From: CAZTXD01 sp964617995
GTDB taxonomy: Bacteria > Actinomycetota > Acidimicrobiia > Spongiisociales > ZC4RG35
DNA length: 27,617 bases
Direction of reading: 5' to 3'
NCBI GenBank assembly: GCA_964617995.1
Contig: CAZTXD010000037.1
Coordinates: forward strand, 1 to 27,617
In this document: piece after piece, positions 1 through 6,508 of the stretch
Numbering within the stretch: the stretch's first letter is position 1
Layout: every line of letters begins with the position of its first letter
Program-made: the position numbers and the translations under genes
The notes under the pieces: model-generated
The model's database searches: none
Seen by the model: only the letters and a program-made list of their open reading frames with translations
What the model was told of the DNA's origin: nothing

Positions 1-63
1 TCGGCTTCGTGCTCGGCTTCGTGCTCGGCTTCGTGCTCGGCTTCGTGCTCGGCTTCGTGCTCG
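1..63. repeat. 12-bp tandem repeat inside znuA
   Basis: The unit TCGGCTTCGTGC is repeated about five times without interruption. On the minus strand it encodes HEAE tetrapeptides, the His/Glu-rich loop of the zinc receptor. The array touches the window edge, so its full copy number is unknown. The near-perfect DNA identity suggests slippage-driven length variation. Confidence 0.9.
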
Positions 64-470
64 TGGTGATCATCGTCGGGGTCGGCGTCCCCGCTCAGCG
101 GCAAGGGGTCGAGGCGCCCGGCCAGCTCCACGAGATCCACCCCTTCGGCAGCGGCCGCCTCCAGAACGTCGACCATGCCTTCCTCCAGACCGAGGCCGTT
201 GGCCACCACCAGGTCGGCGGAGCGGAGAAGGGCTGCCTGGGCGGCGCTCGGAGCGAAGTCGTGGGGGTCGGCTCCGGGAGGAATCAGCACCTCTACCCGA
301 CCGTCCTCCCCCACGAGCGTGGCGGCCAGGTCGCCGAGTATGCCGGTGGTGGCGACCACGACCATCTCCTCCTCGGGACCCGGCGTCTCCGCGCCGGGGG
401 ACGATCCACAGGCGACGACGGCCACGACGAGGAGCGGAAGTAGCAAGGCGAGCCGGGAGTTCCTGTTCAT
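1..470 (-). CDS. znuA: ZnuA-type zinc ABC transporter substrate-binding lipoprotein (3' end off window)
   Basis: I read this gene by reverse-complementing; it runs off the left edge, so only the first 156 residues are visible. The start is the ATG at 470, preceded by GGAG. Residues 1-21 form a lipoprotein signal ending in a V-V-A-C lipobox (Cys21). The mature part reads as a cluster A-I (ZnuA/TroA) metal receptor: a TTGILGDL strand-helix start, then the G-A-D-P-H segment whose His70 is the usual first metal ligand. The last visible residues are an acidic His-rich run with HEAE repeats, placed where ZnuA proteins carry their flexible His-rich metal-collecting loop. It is divergent from a Fur-family regulator and an ABC ATPase, which fits a zinc uptake locus. 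Zinc rather than manganese is inferred from the His-rich loop. No permease is visible; it may lie beyond the left edge. Confidence 0.87.
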   Translation of the reverse strand, partial: MNRNSRLALLLPLLVVAVVACGSSPGAETPGPEEEMVVVATTGILGDLAATLVGEDGRVEVLIPPGADPHDFAPSAAQAALLRSADLVVANGLGLEEGMVDVLEAAAAEGVDLVELAGRLDPLPLSGDADPDDDHHEHEAEHEAEHEAEHEAEHEA

Positions 471-510
471 GCTCCGTTTCTCAGGTCGGCGGTTGGCTGA
501 GAGCCAGTAC

Positions 511-539
511 TTGACGATATTGAGAATCAGAATTATCCT
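511..539 (+). promoter_or_regulatory. probable promoter of zur-znuC
   Basis: TTGACG at 511-516 and TATCCT at 534-539 are separated by 17 bp, a good sigma-70-type pair. Transcription would begin near 546, about 35 nt upstream of the GTG at 580. The opposite strand has GATAAT at 537-532, a likely -10 for the divergent znuA gene, so the two promoters overlap. Confidence 0.55.
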
Positions 540-550
540 CTTGAGAAACA
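520..550. promoter_or_regulatory. candidate Zur operator (10-bp direct repeat)
   Basis: TTGAGAATCA at 520-529 recurs as TTGAGAAACA at 541-550, nine of ten bases identical and 21 bp apart, about two helical turns. The reverse complement of the first copy reads TGATTCTCA, close to the TGATTTTCA half of known actinobacterial Zur boxes. The copies sit in the spacer and just downstream of the zur promoter and flank the znuA -10. The site and its regulator are inferred. Confidence 0.4.
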
Positions 551-579
551 TAACCAATATCACTCGGGAGGACAAGCCA

Positions 580-1026
580 GTGAAGGGAGAGAAGACAGCC
601 GAGCTGCACGAGACGGTGCGCCGGCACCTGGCGGAGCGCGAGGTCCGCTACACCACCGGTCGAAGGGCGGTGGTGACCACCCTGGTGCGCGTCGACGGTC
701 CCGAGTCGGCGGCCGACCTGCACCGTCGCATGAGTGTGCCCCTGTCGTCGTTGTACCGGTCGTTGACGGTGCTGGACGAGGCCGGCGTCCTGGAGCGGCA
801 TCACGACGCCGACGGCCTGGCACGCTTCGAGCTGGCGGAGTGGCTGACGGGTCATCACCACCACCTCGTCTGTGTGAGCTGTGGAGTCGTGGAGGACTTC
901 GAGCTGGACGAGTCGGCCGAAGGGAGGCTCGACTCCCTGGCCGAGCGGACGGCCTCGGCCGCCGGGTACGAGGTGACCGGCCACAACCTCGAGGTCGAGG
1001 GAGTGTGCGGCTCGTGTCAGACCTGA
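580..1026 (+). CDS. zur: Fur-family transcriptional regulator, probably zinc-sensing Zur
   Basis: A 148-residue protein, the usual length for Fur/Zur. The GTG at 580 is preferred over upstream starts because it follows GGGAGG (567-572) and because the residues before it are not Fur-like. The N-terminal winged helix includes a recognition-helix region with SLYRSLTVL at about residues 61-69. The metal-binding half carries HHHH (92-95), then C98-x-x-C101, and a terminal C143-x-x-C146; the two CxxC pairs match the structural zinc site of FurB/Zur. Divergent from znuA and overlapping znuC by 13 bp, it most likely represses both under zinc sufficiency. Fur or PerR function is less likely given the neighbours. 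Confidence 0.87.
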   Translation: MKGEKTAELHETVRRHLAEREVRYTTGRRAVVTTLVRVDGPESAADLHRRMSVPLSSLYRSLTVLDEAGVLERHHDADGLARFELAEWLTGHHHHLVCVSCGVVEDFELDESAEGRLDSLAERTASAAGYEVTGHNLEVEGVCGSCQT

Positions 1027-1847
1027 CCCGATCCGTCCACGCCGTGGGAGTGGAGCTGCGGTTCGGGGAGGCGCTGGCTCTGACCGTCTCGGACTTCACG
1101 CTGCCGGCGGTGGGGGTGTCGGCGCTCATCGGACCCAACGGCTCGGGCAAATCGACGGTCCTCTCCGCCATCGCCGGCCTGCACCGGCCGTCCCGGGGGA
1201 CGATCGAGGTGCTGGGGGCTTCGCCCGCCGCTGCCCGCGCCCGGGTCGCCTTCGTCCCTCAGAGCACCAAGGTCAACGATGTCCTCCCGGTGACGGTGCG
1301 GGAGGTGGTGGCGATGGGGCGCTACGCCTCACTGGGCATGTCCCACCGGTTCCGCCCGCCGGATCGCCGCGCTGTCGACGAGGCAATCGACCGTCTCGAC
1401 CTGGGCGACATAGAGGACCGTCATCTTCGCGAGCTCTCGGGAGGCCAGCGGCAACGGGTCTTCGTCGCCCAGGGTCTGGTGCAGGCGCGGGACCTGCTGC
1501 TCCTGGACGAGCCGACGGTGGCGCTGGACCTGGTATCGGAACGGGTGATCCACGACGCCATCGCCTGGGAGCGGGAGGAGGGGAGGCCGGTGGTGGTGAC
1601 CACCCATGACCTGGGTGAGGCCCGGGCGGCCGACCATGTTCTCCTGCTGGCGAACCAAGTGGTGGCAGAGGGACCCCCGGAACGGGTCCTGACCCCCGAG
1701 AACCTGGCGGTGGCCTACCGGTCGGAAGTGGGGGACTTCGGCGACGGGGTCCACGTCGACGACGCCGCTCACCGTCCCACCGCCAGCCGGCACACCCACG
1801 TCGAGACTCCCGGTCATGGAGCAGTCCATCCCGGTCGTGATCACTGA
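1014..1847 (+). CDS. znuC: zinc ABC transporter ATP-binding protein (ZnuC-type)
   Basis: A 277-residue ABC ATPase. The GTG at 1014 is the closest in-frame start before the conserved fold and overlaps the end of zur by 13 bp, indicating translational coupling. Walker A is GPNGSGKS (40-47). The Q-loop (FVPQ), the LSGGQ signature, Walker B with LLLLDEPT and the switch His in VTTHD all follow in order, so it should hydrolyse ATP. The sequence best fits the metal-chelate (ZnuC/MntB) subgroup. The last roughly 30 residues are rich in His and resemble His-rich tails of some ZnuC proteins. A permease gene does not follow; the next gene is convergent and its stop overlaps by 7 bp. The transporter must use a permease encoded elsewhere, possibly left of the window. 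Confidence 0.88.
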   Translation: MSDLTRSVHAVGVELRFGEALALTVSDFTLPAVGVSALIGPNGSGKSTVLSAIAGLHRPSRGTIEVLGASPAAARARVAFVPQSTKVNDVLPVTVREVVAMGRYASLGMSHRFRPPDRRAVDEAIDRLDLGDIEDRHLRELSGGQRQRVFVAQGLVQARDLLLLDEPTVALDLVSERVIHDAIAWEREEGRPVVVTTHDLGEARAADHVLLLANQVVAEGPPERVLTPENLAVAYRSEVGDFGDGVHVDDAAHRPTASRHTHVETPGHGAVHPGRDH

Positions 1848-2590
1848 GCTCCGACGGCCTCAGTGCCGGCGACGCCGAGGATGGGCTCCACAGGGTGCAA
1901 CCTGCCCACCACCGACCCATAGCGCTCGATGCGGGTCGTCTCGGCGCCGAGGAAGGGCGGCCTCACACCCACCACCGCCAGCACGGCGGAGGCGGCGGTG
2001 GGGCCGGGCACCTCGACGGCGAGGCCGTGGACTGCGTCGACCGGCTCCAGCAGCTCGACCGGTCCGGTGCGACCCTCCAGGATCGACGTCTCCACCTCGG
2101 CTATCAGGTGCGGGTGGCCCTTCCACCGGATCCACCCGGGATCGAACGCCCGGGCCAGCTCGTCGACGCGGTGACCGAGCGGCTCGCCGCCCGGGATCCG
2201 GGAGACCATCAAGGCGTGGCTGGTGTTGGCCAGTCGACGAGCGGCATCGAGGATGATGTCGAGCTCCGCCGTGCGGTCGGCGGCGGCGTCGAGGGCGTCG
2301 AGGGCGTCGAAGACTTCGCTGGCCCAGTCGCGCAGCCACCAGTGGTCCGGGAGCGTCGCCACCTCGTAGCCCCTTCCGCGTAGCTCCCTCAGCGCCCCGC
2401 TGATCGGCTCGGGGTGGGGAGCCTCGAGAGTCAGGTCGTCGTAGACCCGCTCCTCTCCCTCCGGCCACACCTCCAGGCGTACGATGTCGATCTCCCGCTC
2501 CGCCAGCGCGGCAGTGACCTCGGCCAGGGTGCCGGGGCGATCGGGGATCAACAGACGAACCGAGCGGCGGCAGGGCTTGTCGTTGGTCAT
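1841..2590 (-). CDS. ACT-domain protein of unknown function
   Basis: A 249-residue soluble protein starting at the ATG at 2590; TAGCGT lies 9 nt upstream, a leaderless-type arrangement. Residues about 10-75 form an ACT domain: a strand with RLLIPDRPGTL, an Ala-rich helix, then EIDIVRLEVWPEG. ACT domains usually bind amino acids or act as regulatory modules. The remaining 170 residues contain no motif I can name; they include a helix rich in Asp/Ala (DALDALDAAADR) and an alpha/beta region with HPHLIAEVETS. I see no enzyme domain, so it may be a stand-alone sensor. It is convergent with znuC (7-bp overlap) and need not share its function. Confidence 0.75.
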   Translation of the reverse strand: MTNDKPCRRSVRLLIPDRPGTLAEVTAALAEREIDIVRLEVWPEGEERVYDDLTLEAPHPEPISGALRELRGRGYEVATLPDHWWLRDWASEVFDALDALDAAADRTAELDIILDAARRLANTSHALMVSRIPGGEPLGHRVDELARAFDPGWIRWKGHPHLIAEVETSILEGRTGPVELLEPVDAVHGLAVEVPGPTAASAVLAVVGVRPPFLGAETTRIERYGSVVGRLHPVEPILGVAGTEAVGAQ

Positions 2591-2599
2591 GGGTTTCTG

Positions 2600-2605
2600 A
2601 CGCTA
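2600..2605 (-). promoter_or_regulatory. -10 hexamer of the ACT-domain gene
   Basis: TAGCGT on the minus strand, 9 nt before the ATG at 2590, implying a leaderless or very short leader transcript. Confidence 0.5.
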
Positions 2606-2649
2606 CGGGCCGTCCATGTAGCGATGGTTGCCGACGTGTGTCGTCCCGG

Positions 2650-2892
2650 TTACGGGCCGGGACCTGCCAGGGCGCGGGCACTGGCCGCCAGGGCAGCCGT
2701 GCAGCCGAGCAGGAGGGAGCCTCCCGACAGGTTCGGGGAAGGCCCCAGCCCGCCGATCCATACCACTGCGCCGATGATCATCCCGGCGAGGTAGGTGACC
2801 ACGGCCGGGCGCAGGTCGGGAAGGGTGCGTCCCACACCCCATCCCATCGACAGACCGAAGACCACGGTGACCACCATGGCGGCTGGCTCCAT
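2650..2892 (-). CDS. small hydrophobic membrane protein, unknown function
   Basis: An 80-residue protein with two or three hydrophobic stretches: about residues 3-20, 29-49 (AVVTYLAGMIIGAVVWIGGL) and 57-76. It starts at the ATG at 2892 and stops at TAA 2652-2650. TAGGGT lies 8 nt upstream of the ATG, the same arrangement seen at other starts here, which supports it as a real gene. It is not recognised as a family member. It precedes the ACT-domain gene by about 60 bp, but that gene has its own -10. The overlapping ORFs on the other strand lack such support. Confidence 0.55.
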   Translation of the reverse strand: MEPAAMVVTVVFGLSMGWGVGRTLPDLRPAVVTYLAGMIIGAVVWIGGLGPSPNLSGGSLLLGCTAALAASARALAGPGP

Positions 2893-2900
2893 GGTTTCTC

Positions 2901-2906
2901 ACCCTA
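2901..2906 (-). promoter_or_regulatory. -10 hexamer of the 80-residue membrane protein gene
   Basis: TAGGGT on the minus strand, 8 nt before the ATG at 2892. Confidence 0.45.
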
Positions 2907-2984
2907 CTTGCGGCTTCCGACCCTTCCCGCTCCGGTCACGGTACGCTCCGGTCCGAATCGGTTCTCCGAGCGACTGCAAGCATC

Positions 2985-3920
2985 GTGACCCTGCGTGAAC
3001 CCCCCAAGGTGCCACAGACCGCCAACATGATCGGCCGCCTCCTGGGCGTGCTGATCCTCCTGGCTGGATTCGCCCTGGTCATCTGGACGGCGGCCACGAA
3101 CCAGCAGGCGGCAGCCATAGAGCGCTCCGACCCCCTGGTGCACGCCCCCGGTGAACACATCGCCGCCGGAGGAGGCTTGTTCCATGTCCGGACGTTCGGT
3201 GGGGGAGCGATCACCACTGTCGTGATCCATGACGACACGATCGCCGGAGGGGCGCCGGTGGCGGCTCTGGCGACGGAGCTGGGGGAAACGGGGAGGAGGG
3301 TGATAGTCCCCGACCTGCTCGGGTTCGGGTTCAGCGCCCGCCCCGATGAGCCGGGGCGCTTCCTCTCCACCACCGGCCTCACCGAGAGCCTGGCCCGTCT
3401 GCTGGACGAGCTGGAAGTGGCCGGGGTCGAGGTGATCGGGTTCGGCTGGGGCGGTGAGGTGGCCGCCGAGCTGGCCGTGACCCGTCCCGATCTCGTGGAG
3501 GGGCTGGTCCTCGTCGACACCCCGGGATTGCCGGTGCCCTCCGACGGCTGGCACTCATTGGCGGCCCTCCCCCTGGGAGTCGGCGAAGCGGTGGCCTACA
3601 CCCAGGAGGGGGCGGGCGGGCGGGCAGCGGAGCGCTTCGCCGCAGAGTGCCCATCGTGGGCCGACTGCGACGATCCCCAGGTCCGGGAGGAGTACCGGCG
3701 GACCTCGGAGGTCCCGGGCACGGCGAGGGCGATCTGGGCTCGGCGATCCAGTCAGCGTGCCACGGTGGCCGCGGGTCGCCTCGACGAGGTGTCCGTCCCG
3801 GTGATGGTCGTGTCCGTCGACGGTGCCCGGAGCGACGCCGAGGAGCTGGCGCAGCGGTTCACCGACGCCGAGGTGGTCGTGACCACGGCGGGGGGCTTGG
3901 TCGAGGTCATCTCCGGCTGA
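2985..3920 (+). CDS. membrane-anchored alpha/beta-hydrolase-fold protein, probably catalytically inactive
   Basis: A 311-residue protein with one N-terminal TM segment (about residues 16-37) and an extracytoplasmic alpha/beta-hydrolase fold. The GTG at 2985 is about 37 nt after a TACGCT -10; the ATG at 3027 is an alternative start that keeps the TM segment. Core landmarks are clear: PDLLGFGFSARP, the nucleophile-elbow strand and helix, and LVEGLVLVDTPG. At the elbow, however, the sequence is G-F-G-W-G-G, so Gly154 replaces the nucleophile; haloalkane dehalogenases and epoxide hydrolases have Asp before the same WGG. The C-terminal catalytic His position is also Gly (A-G-G-L-V-E, Gly304). The usual HG oxyanion segment is H-D-D. 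With two triad residues missing it is probably a binding protein or pseudoenzyme. Convergent with the oxidoreductase, 3 bp between stops. Confidence 0.8.
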   Translation: MTLREPPKVPQTANMIGRLLGVLILLAGFALVIWTAATNQQAAAIERSDPLVHAPGEHIAAGGGLFHVRTFGGGAITTVVIHDDTIAGGAPVAALATELGETGRRVIVPDLLGFGFSARPDEPGRFLSTTGLTESLARLLDELEVAGVEVIGFGWGGEVAAELAVTRPDLVEGLVLVDTPGLPVPSDGWHSLAALPLGVGEAVAYTQEGAGGRAAERFAAECPSWADCDDPQVREEYRRTSEVPGTARAIWARRSSQRATVAAGRLDEVSVPVMVVSVDGARSDAEELAQRFTDAEVVVTTAGGLVEVISG

Positions 3921-3923
3921 GCG

Positions 3924-4892
3924 TCAGGGGATGAGGAGGACCTTGCCGGTCGTCTCCCGACCTTCGAGGGCGCGATGGGCCTTGGCAGCATCGACGAGGG
4001 GGAACTTGGCGCCCACCAGCACGTCGACTGAGCCTTCGTGTATCCACGCGAAGAGGTCCCGGGCCCGGTCCTGTAGGTCGACTCGCTCCCCGATGTAGTC
4101 ACCGAGGGTGGGTCGTGTGAGGAACAGAGAGCCGTGGCGCGCCAGGGTCAAGGGCGCCACCGGTGGCACCGCCCCGGAGGCGTTCCCGAAGGTGACCATC
4201 GTTCCCCGTTTCTTGAGGAGGCCGAGGCCGTCTTCGAAGGTCGCTACCCCGACTCCGTCGTAGACGACATCGAGCGGCCGCTCACCCGCGATCGCCTCCA
4301 CCGCCTCCCCGAAGGGGGTCTCCCGGTAGTTGATCACGTGATCGGCGCCGGCGCTGCGAGCAATGTCGGCCTTCTCCTCCGACCCGACCGTCGTGAATAC
4401 CTCCGCCCCCACCAGCTTGGCCGCCTGCACGAGGAGACGGCCGACCCCTCCTGCTCCGGCATGTATCAAACACCGGTGCCCCGGCTGGAGATGGAAGGTG
4501 GATGTGACGAGGTATTGGGCGGTGAGGCCCTGCAGCATCGCCGCCGCCGCCTTCTCCGGGCTGATACCGGCGGGCACCGGCACGACCCGTTCGGCCGGCA
4601 GCGAGACGAGCTCGGCGTAGCTGCCCAGCACGTCCGCCCACGCCACCACCTCGCCGACGGCGACGTCCTCGACGCCGTCACCGGCAGCCACCACCGTCCC
4701 GGCACCCTCCAGACCGGGCACCAGCGGCATCTCGGTCGGATACAAGCCGGAACGGTGGTAGGTGTCGATGAAGTTGAGCCCGGCGGCGGCCACCTCCACC
4801 AGCACCCGTCCTCCCGATGGCTGCGGGTCGGGAACCTCGGTCGGCTCCAGCACCTCGGGCCCGCCTGCCTCTCTCACCTGGATAGCGAACAT
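3924..4892 (-). CDS. zinc-independent NADPH:quinone oxidoreductase (MDR superfamily)
   Basis: A 322-residue protein of the usual length for Qor-type medium-chain reductases. The N-terminal GroES-like half has AAAGLNFIDTYHRSGLYP and LVPGLEGAGTV, typical of the quinone reductase subgroup, and the structural-zinc cysteines are absent. The Rossmann half has AGAGGVG at about residues 145-151, preferring NADPH, and ends with a TTGKVLL segment common to the family. It should reduce quinones or related enones with NADPH in the cytoplasm. It begins 10 bp after the stop of the upstream minus-strand gene, so the two form an operon read from the promoter near 5340. Confidence 0.87.
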   Translation of the reverse strand: MFAIQVREAGGPEVLEPTEVPDPQPSGGRVLVEVAAAGLNFIDTYHRSGLYPTEMPLVPGLEGAGTVVAAGDGVEDVAVGEVVAWADVLGSYAELVSLPAERVVPVPAGISPEKAAAAMLQGLTAQYLVTSTFHLQPGHRCLIHAGAGGVGRLLVQAAKLVGAEVFTTVGSEEKADIARSAGADHVINYRETPFGEAVEAIAGERPLDVVYDGVGVATFEDGLGLLKKRGTMVTFGNASGAVPPVAPLTLARHGSLFLTRPTLGDYIGERVDLQDRARDLFAWIHEGSVDVLVGAKFPLVDAAKAHRALEGRETTGKVLLIP

Positions 4893-4902
4893 GGAGGAAA
4901 AG

Positions 4903-5328
4903 TTACCCGAGCAGGCCGCGTCGACGCGCCTCCGCCAGCAGTTCGTCGTCGGGTACGAGGGCGAGGTCGACGACCTCGTACCAGGCGGGAGTGAGGTCGG
5001 TGCTCAGCAGGTCCGCCACCTCGTCGCGCAGGGTACGGGCCCACGCCCTTCCATTGGCGTCGGCATGATGGGTGAGGGTGGCGTCGGCGTTGACCGTGTA
5101 CAGCGACGCCATGGGTCGCGGGTTGGACCGGGAGCCTTTCTCACCGTATACGAGCACCACCGATCCCGCCGCCACGTCCTGGATCCCGCCGGTGGCGATG
5201 AACTCTCCCACGAAGGCCCAGCCGGAGCTCTTCGACTCGTCGACCGAGACCACCACCTTGGCCCAGGACTTGAGGCGGGGGTCCCCCACCAGGGGGATCT
5301 CGGCGGCGACGATGGGAGGAGTCGACAT
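4903..5328 (-). CDS. conserved-looking soluble protein, unknown function
   Basis: A 141-residue protein with no signal peptide or TM segment. I chose the ATG at 5328 because TAGCCT lies 10 nt upstream and because the open frame above it reads into the antisense of the MoaD-fusion gene. The sequence alternates strands and helices: AKVVVSVDESKSSGWAFVGEF, a Gly/Val-rich strand ending in LVYGEKG, and a C-terminal acidic helix. I recognise no catalytic motif. It is the first gene of a two-gene minus-strand operon with the quinone oxidoreductase. Confidence 0.72.
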   Translation of the reverse strand: MSTPPIVAAEIPLVGDPRLKSWAKVVVSVDESKSSGWAFVGEFIATGGIQDVAAGSVVLVYGEKGSRSNPRPMASLYTVNADATLTHHADANGRAWARTLRDEVADLLSTDLTPAWYEVVDLALVPDDELLAEARRRGLLG

Positions 5329-5338
5329 GTGTGGGACC

Positions 5339-5344
5339 AGGCTA
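5339..5344 (-). promoter_or_regulatory. -10 hexamer for the 4903-5328 / oxidoreductase operon
   Basis: TAGCCT on the minus strand, 10 nt before the ATG at 5328. Back-to-back with the TACCCT at 5407-5412 serving the divergent gene. Confidence 0.5.
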
Positions 5345-5406
5345 GAGAGGGCGCGCGACAGGTCCCACCGTGTTGGAGTCGCCACGAAACCGTCGCACAG
5401 ACCCGG

Positions 5407-5412
5407 TACCCT
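5407..5412 (+). promoter_or_regulatory. -10 hexamer of the MoaD-fusion gene
   Basis: TACCCT, 9 nt before the ATG at 5422; AGAGG between the two may serve as a weak ribosome binding site if the transcript starts early enough. Confidence 0.5.
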
Positions 5413-5421
5413 CCAGAGGCG

Positions 5422-6417
5422 ATGGCCACGGTAAGACTGTTCGCTCGACTCCGGGAGCTGGCGGGGAGCACCCGTCTCGAGATCGACGGTGGCACCGTAG
5501 GCGAGGTGATCGAGGCTGCCGGCGCCCGCTTCGGTCCCGAATTCGAAGCCGCCCTCGCCACGGCCCGGGTGTGGCGAAACGGCGAAGAGGCCGACCTCGA
5601 CGACCCCGTCACCGACCGGGACGAGATAGCCCTCCTGCCGCCGGTCTCCGGCGGCACGGCCACCGCCGTCTCCGCTCGCGACCTGGCGGTGGGAGTGCCC
5701 GTGGTGGCGGCTCTCGTGTTGGTCCTGATCAACCTCCGCGCCGACGAGGCCTGGTGGGCTGCCGCCCTGGTGGGGGTGGCCGGCATATGGGTCATCGACA
5801 TCGCCGGGCTGATGGAGAGCCGGGGGCGGAGCTTCCCCACCATCGGCGTGCTGGTGGGAGCCGTGGCGGGGGCGGTGTTGCCGGCGTCGATGGGCGTGGT
5901 GGGGCTGGCGGTGGCTCTGGCCGCGTCGGTGATGATCGTTCTCGCCTGGGGGGTGGCCATCGCCGGCTATCGGTCGGTCGACGCCGTGGCGCCGTCGGTG
6001 CTGGTGGCGATGCTCGTGACCGCGGGCATCGGATCTCTCGTTCTCGCTCGTTCGGTGGCATCCCCCGACCCGGAGGCGGTGGACGTCTTCTTGCTGGTGG
6101 TGTTCATCGCCACCGTCTTCGGAGCGTTGGTCGACAGGATGGCCGACCTTCCCTATCTCGATCCCTACACCGTCACCGCTCTCTCGGCGATCCTGGCTGC
6201 GGTGGCGCTGGCCTTCTTCCGCGAGCTCGACGTGGCCGGTTACCTGCTGGTGGGTCTTGGAGTCGCGGTGACCCTGGTCGCCGGCCGGGGCCTGGGTGCT
6301 CTCCTCCGCACCGGTACGGTGGCGCTGGCCGACAAGGTCCCCGGGTTGCTGCGAGGCTTCGACGGCTCGGTCCTCGCCGCCGCCCTCTACTTCCCACTGA
6401 TCCGGTTGGTGCTTTGA
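5422..6417 (+). CDS. MoaD/ThiS-like ubiquitin-fold domain fused to a polytopic membrane domain
   Basis: A 331-residue fusion. Residues 1-78 look like a complete MoaD: TVRLFARLRELAG at the start, a NGEEADLDDPVTDRDEIALLPP segment, and the S-G-G (76-78) that normally ends the protein and is activated for sulfur transfer. Here the reading frame continues without a stop into about 250 residues with eight or so hydrophobic segments. The last 35 residues (ADKVPGLLRGFDGS then a hydrophobic helix) resemble the C-terminal end of phosphatidate cytidylyltransferase (CdsA), but key residues are not clearly conserved, so that assignment is tentative. The ATG at 5422 follows a TACCCT -10. The Gly-Gly could act only if a protease cuts after residue 78. 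A missed frameshift between two genes cannot be excluded. Confidence 0.75.
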   Translation: MATVRLFARLRELAGSTRLEIDGGTVGEVIEAAGARFGPEFEAALATARVWRNGEEADLDDPVTDRDEIALLPPVSGGTATAVSARDLAVGVPVVAALVLVLINLRADEAWWAAALVGVAGIWVIDIAGLMESRGRSFPTIGVLVGAVAGAVLPASMGVVGLAVALAASVMIVLAWGVAIAGYRSVDAVAPSVLVAMLVTAGIGSLVLARSVASPDPEAVDVFLLVVFIATVFGALVDRMADLPYLDPYTVTALSAILAAVALAFFRELDVAGYLLVGLGVAVTLVAGRGLGALLRTGTVALADKVPGLLRGFDGSVLAAALYFPLIRLVL

Positions 6418-6492
6418 CCTGTCCCGATGAATCGAGGCCGATGAGCGACCGCCACGCTCTGTCTGGGGTGGCGCCCCTCCGTGGGGTCTGGC

Positions 6493-6498
6493 TACCCT
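6493..6498 (+). promoter_or_regulatory. -10 hexamer of the M23 peptidase gene
   Basis: TACCCT, 10 nt before the ATG at 6509. Confidence 0.45.
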
Positions 6499-6508
6499 GA
6501 CGCCGCTC

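Noticed and set aside
175..579. Upstream extension of the Fur-family frame
   Set aside because: It is antisense to znuA and covers the shared promoter region; Fur homology starts at the GTG at 580.
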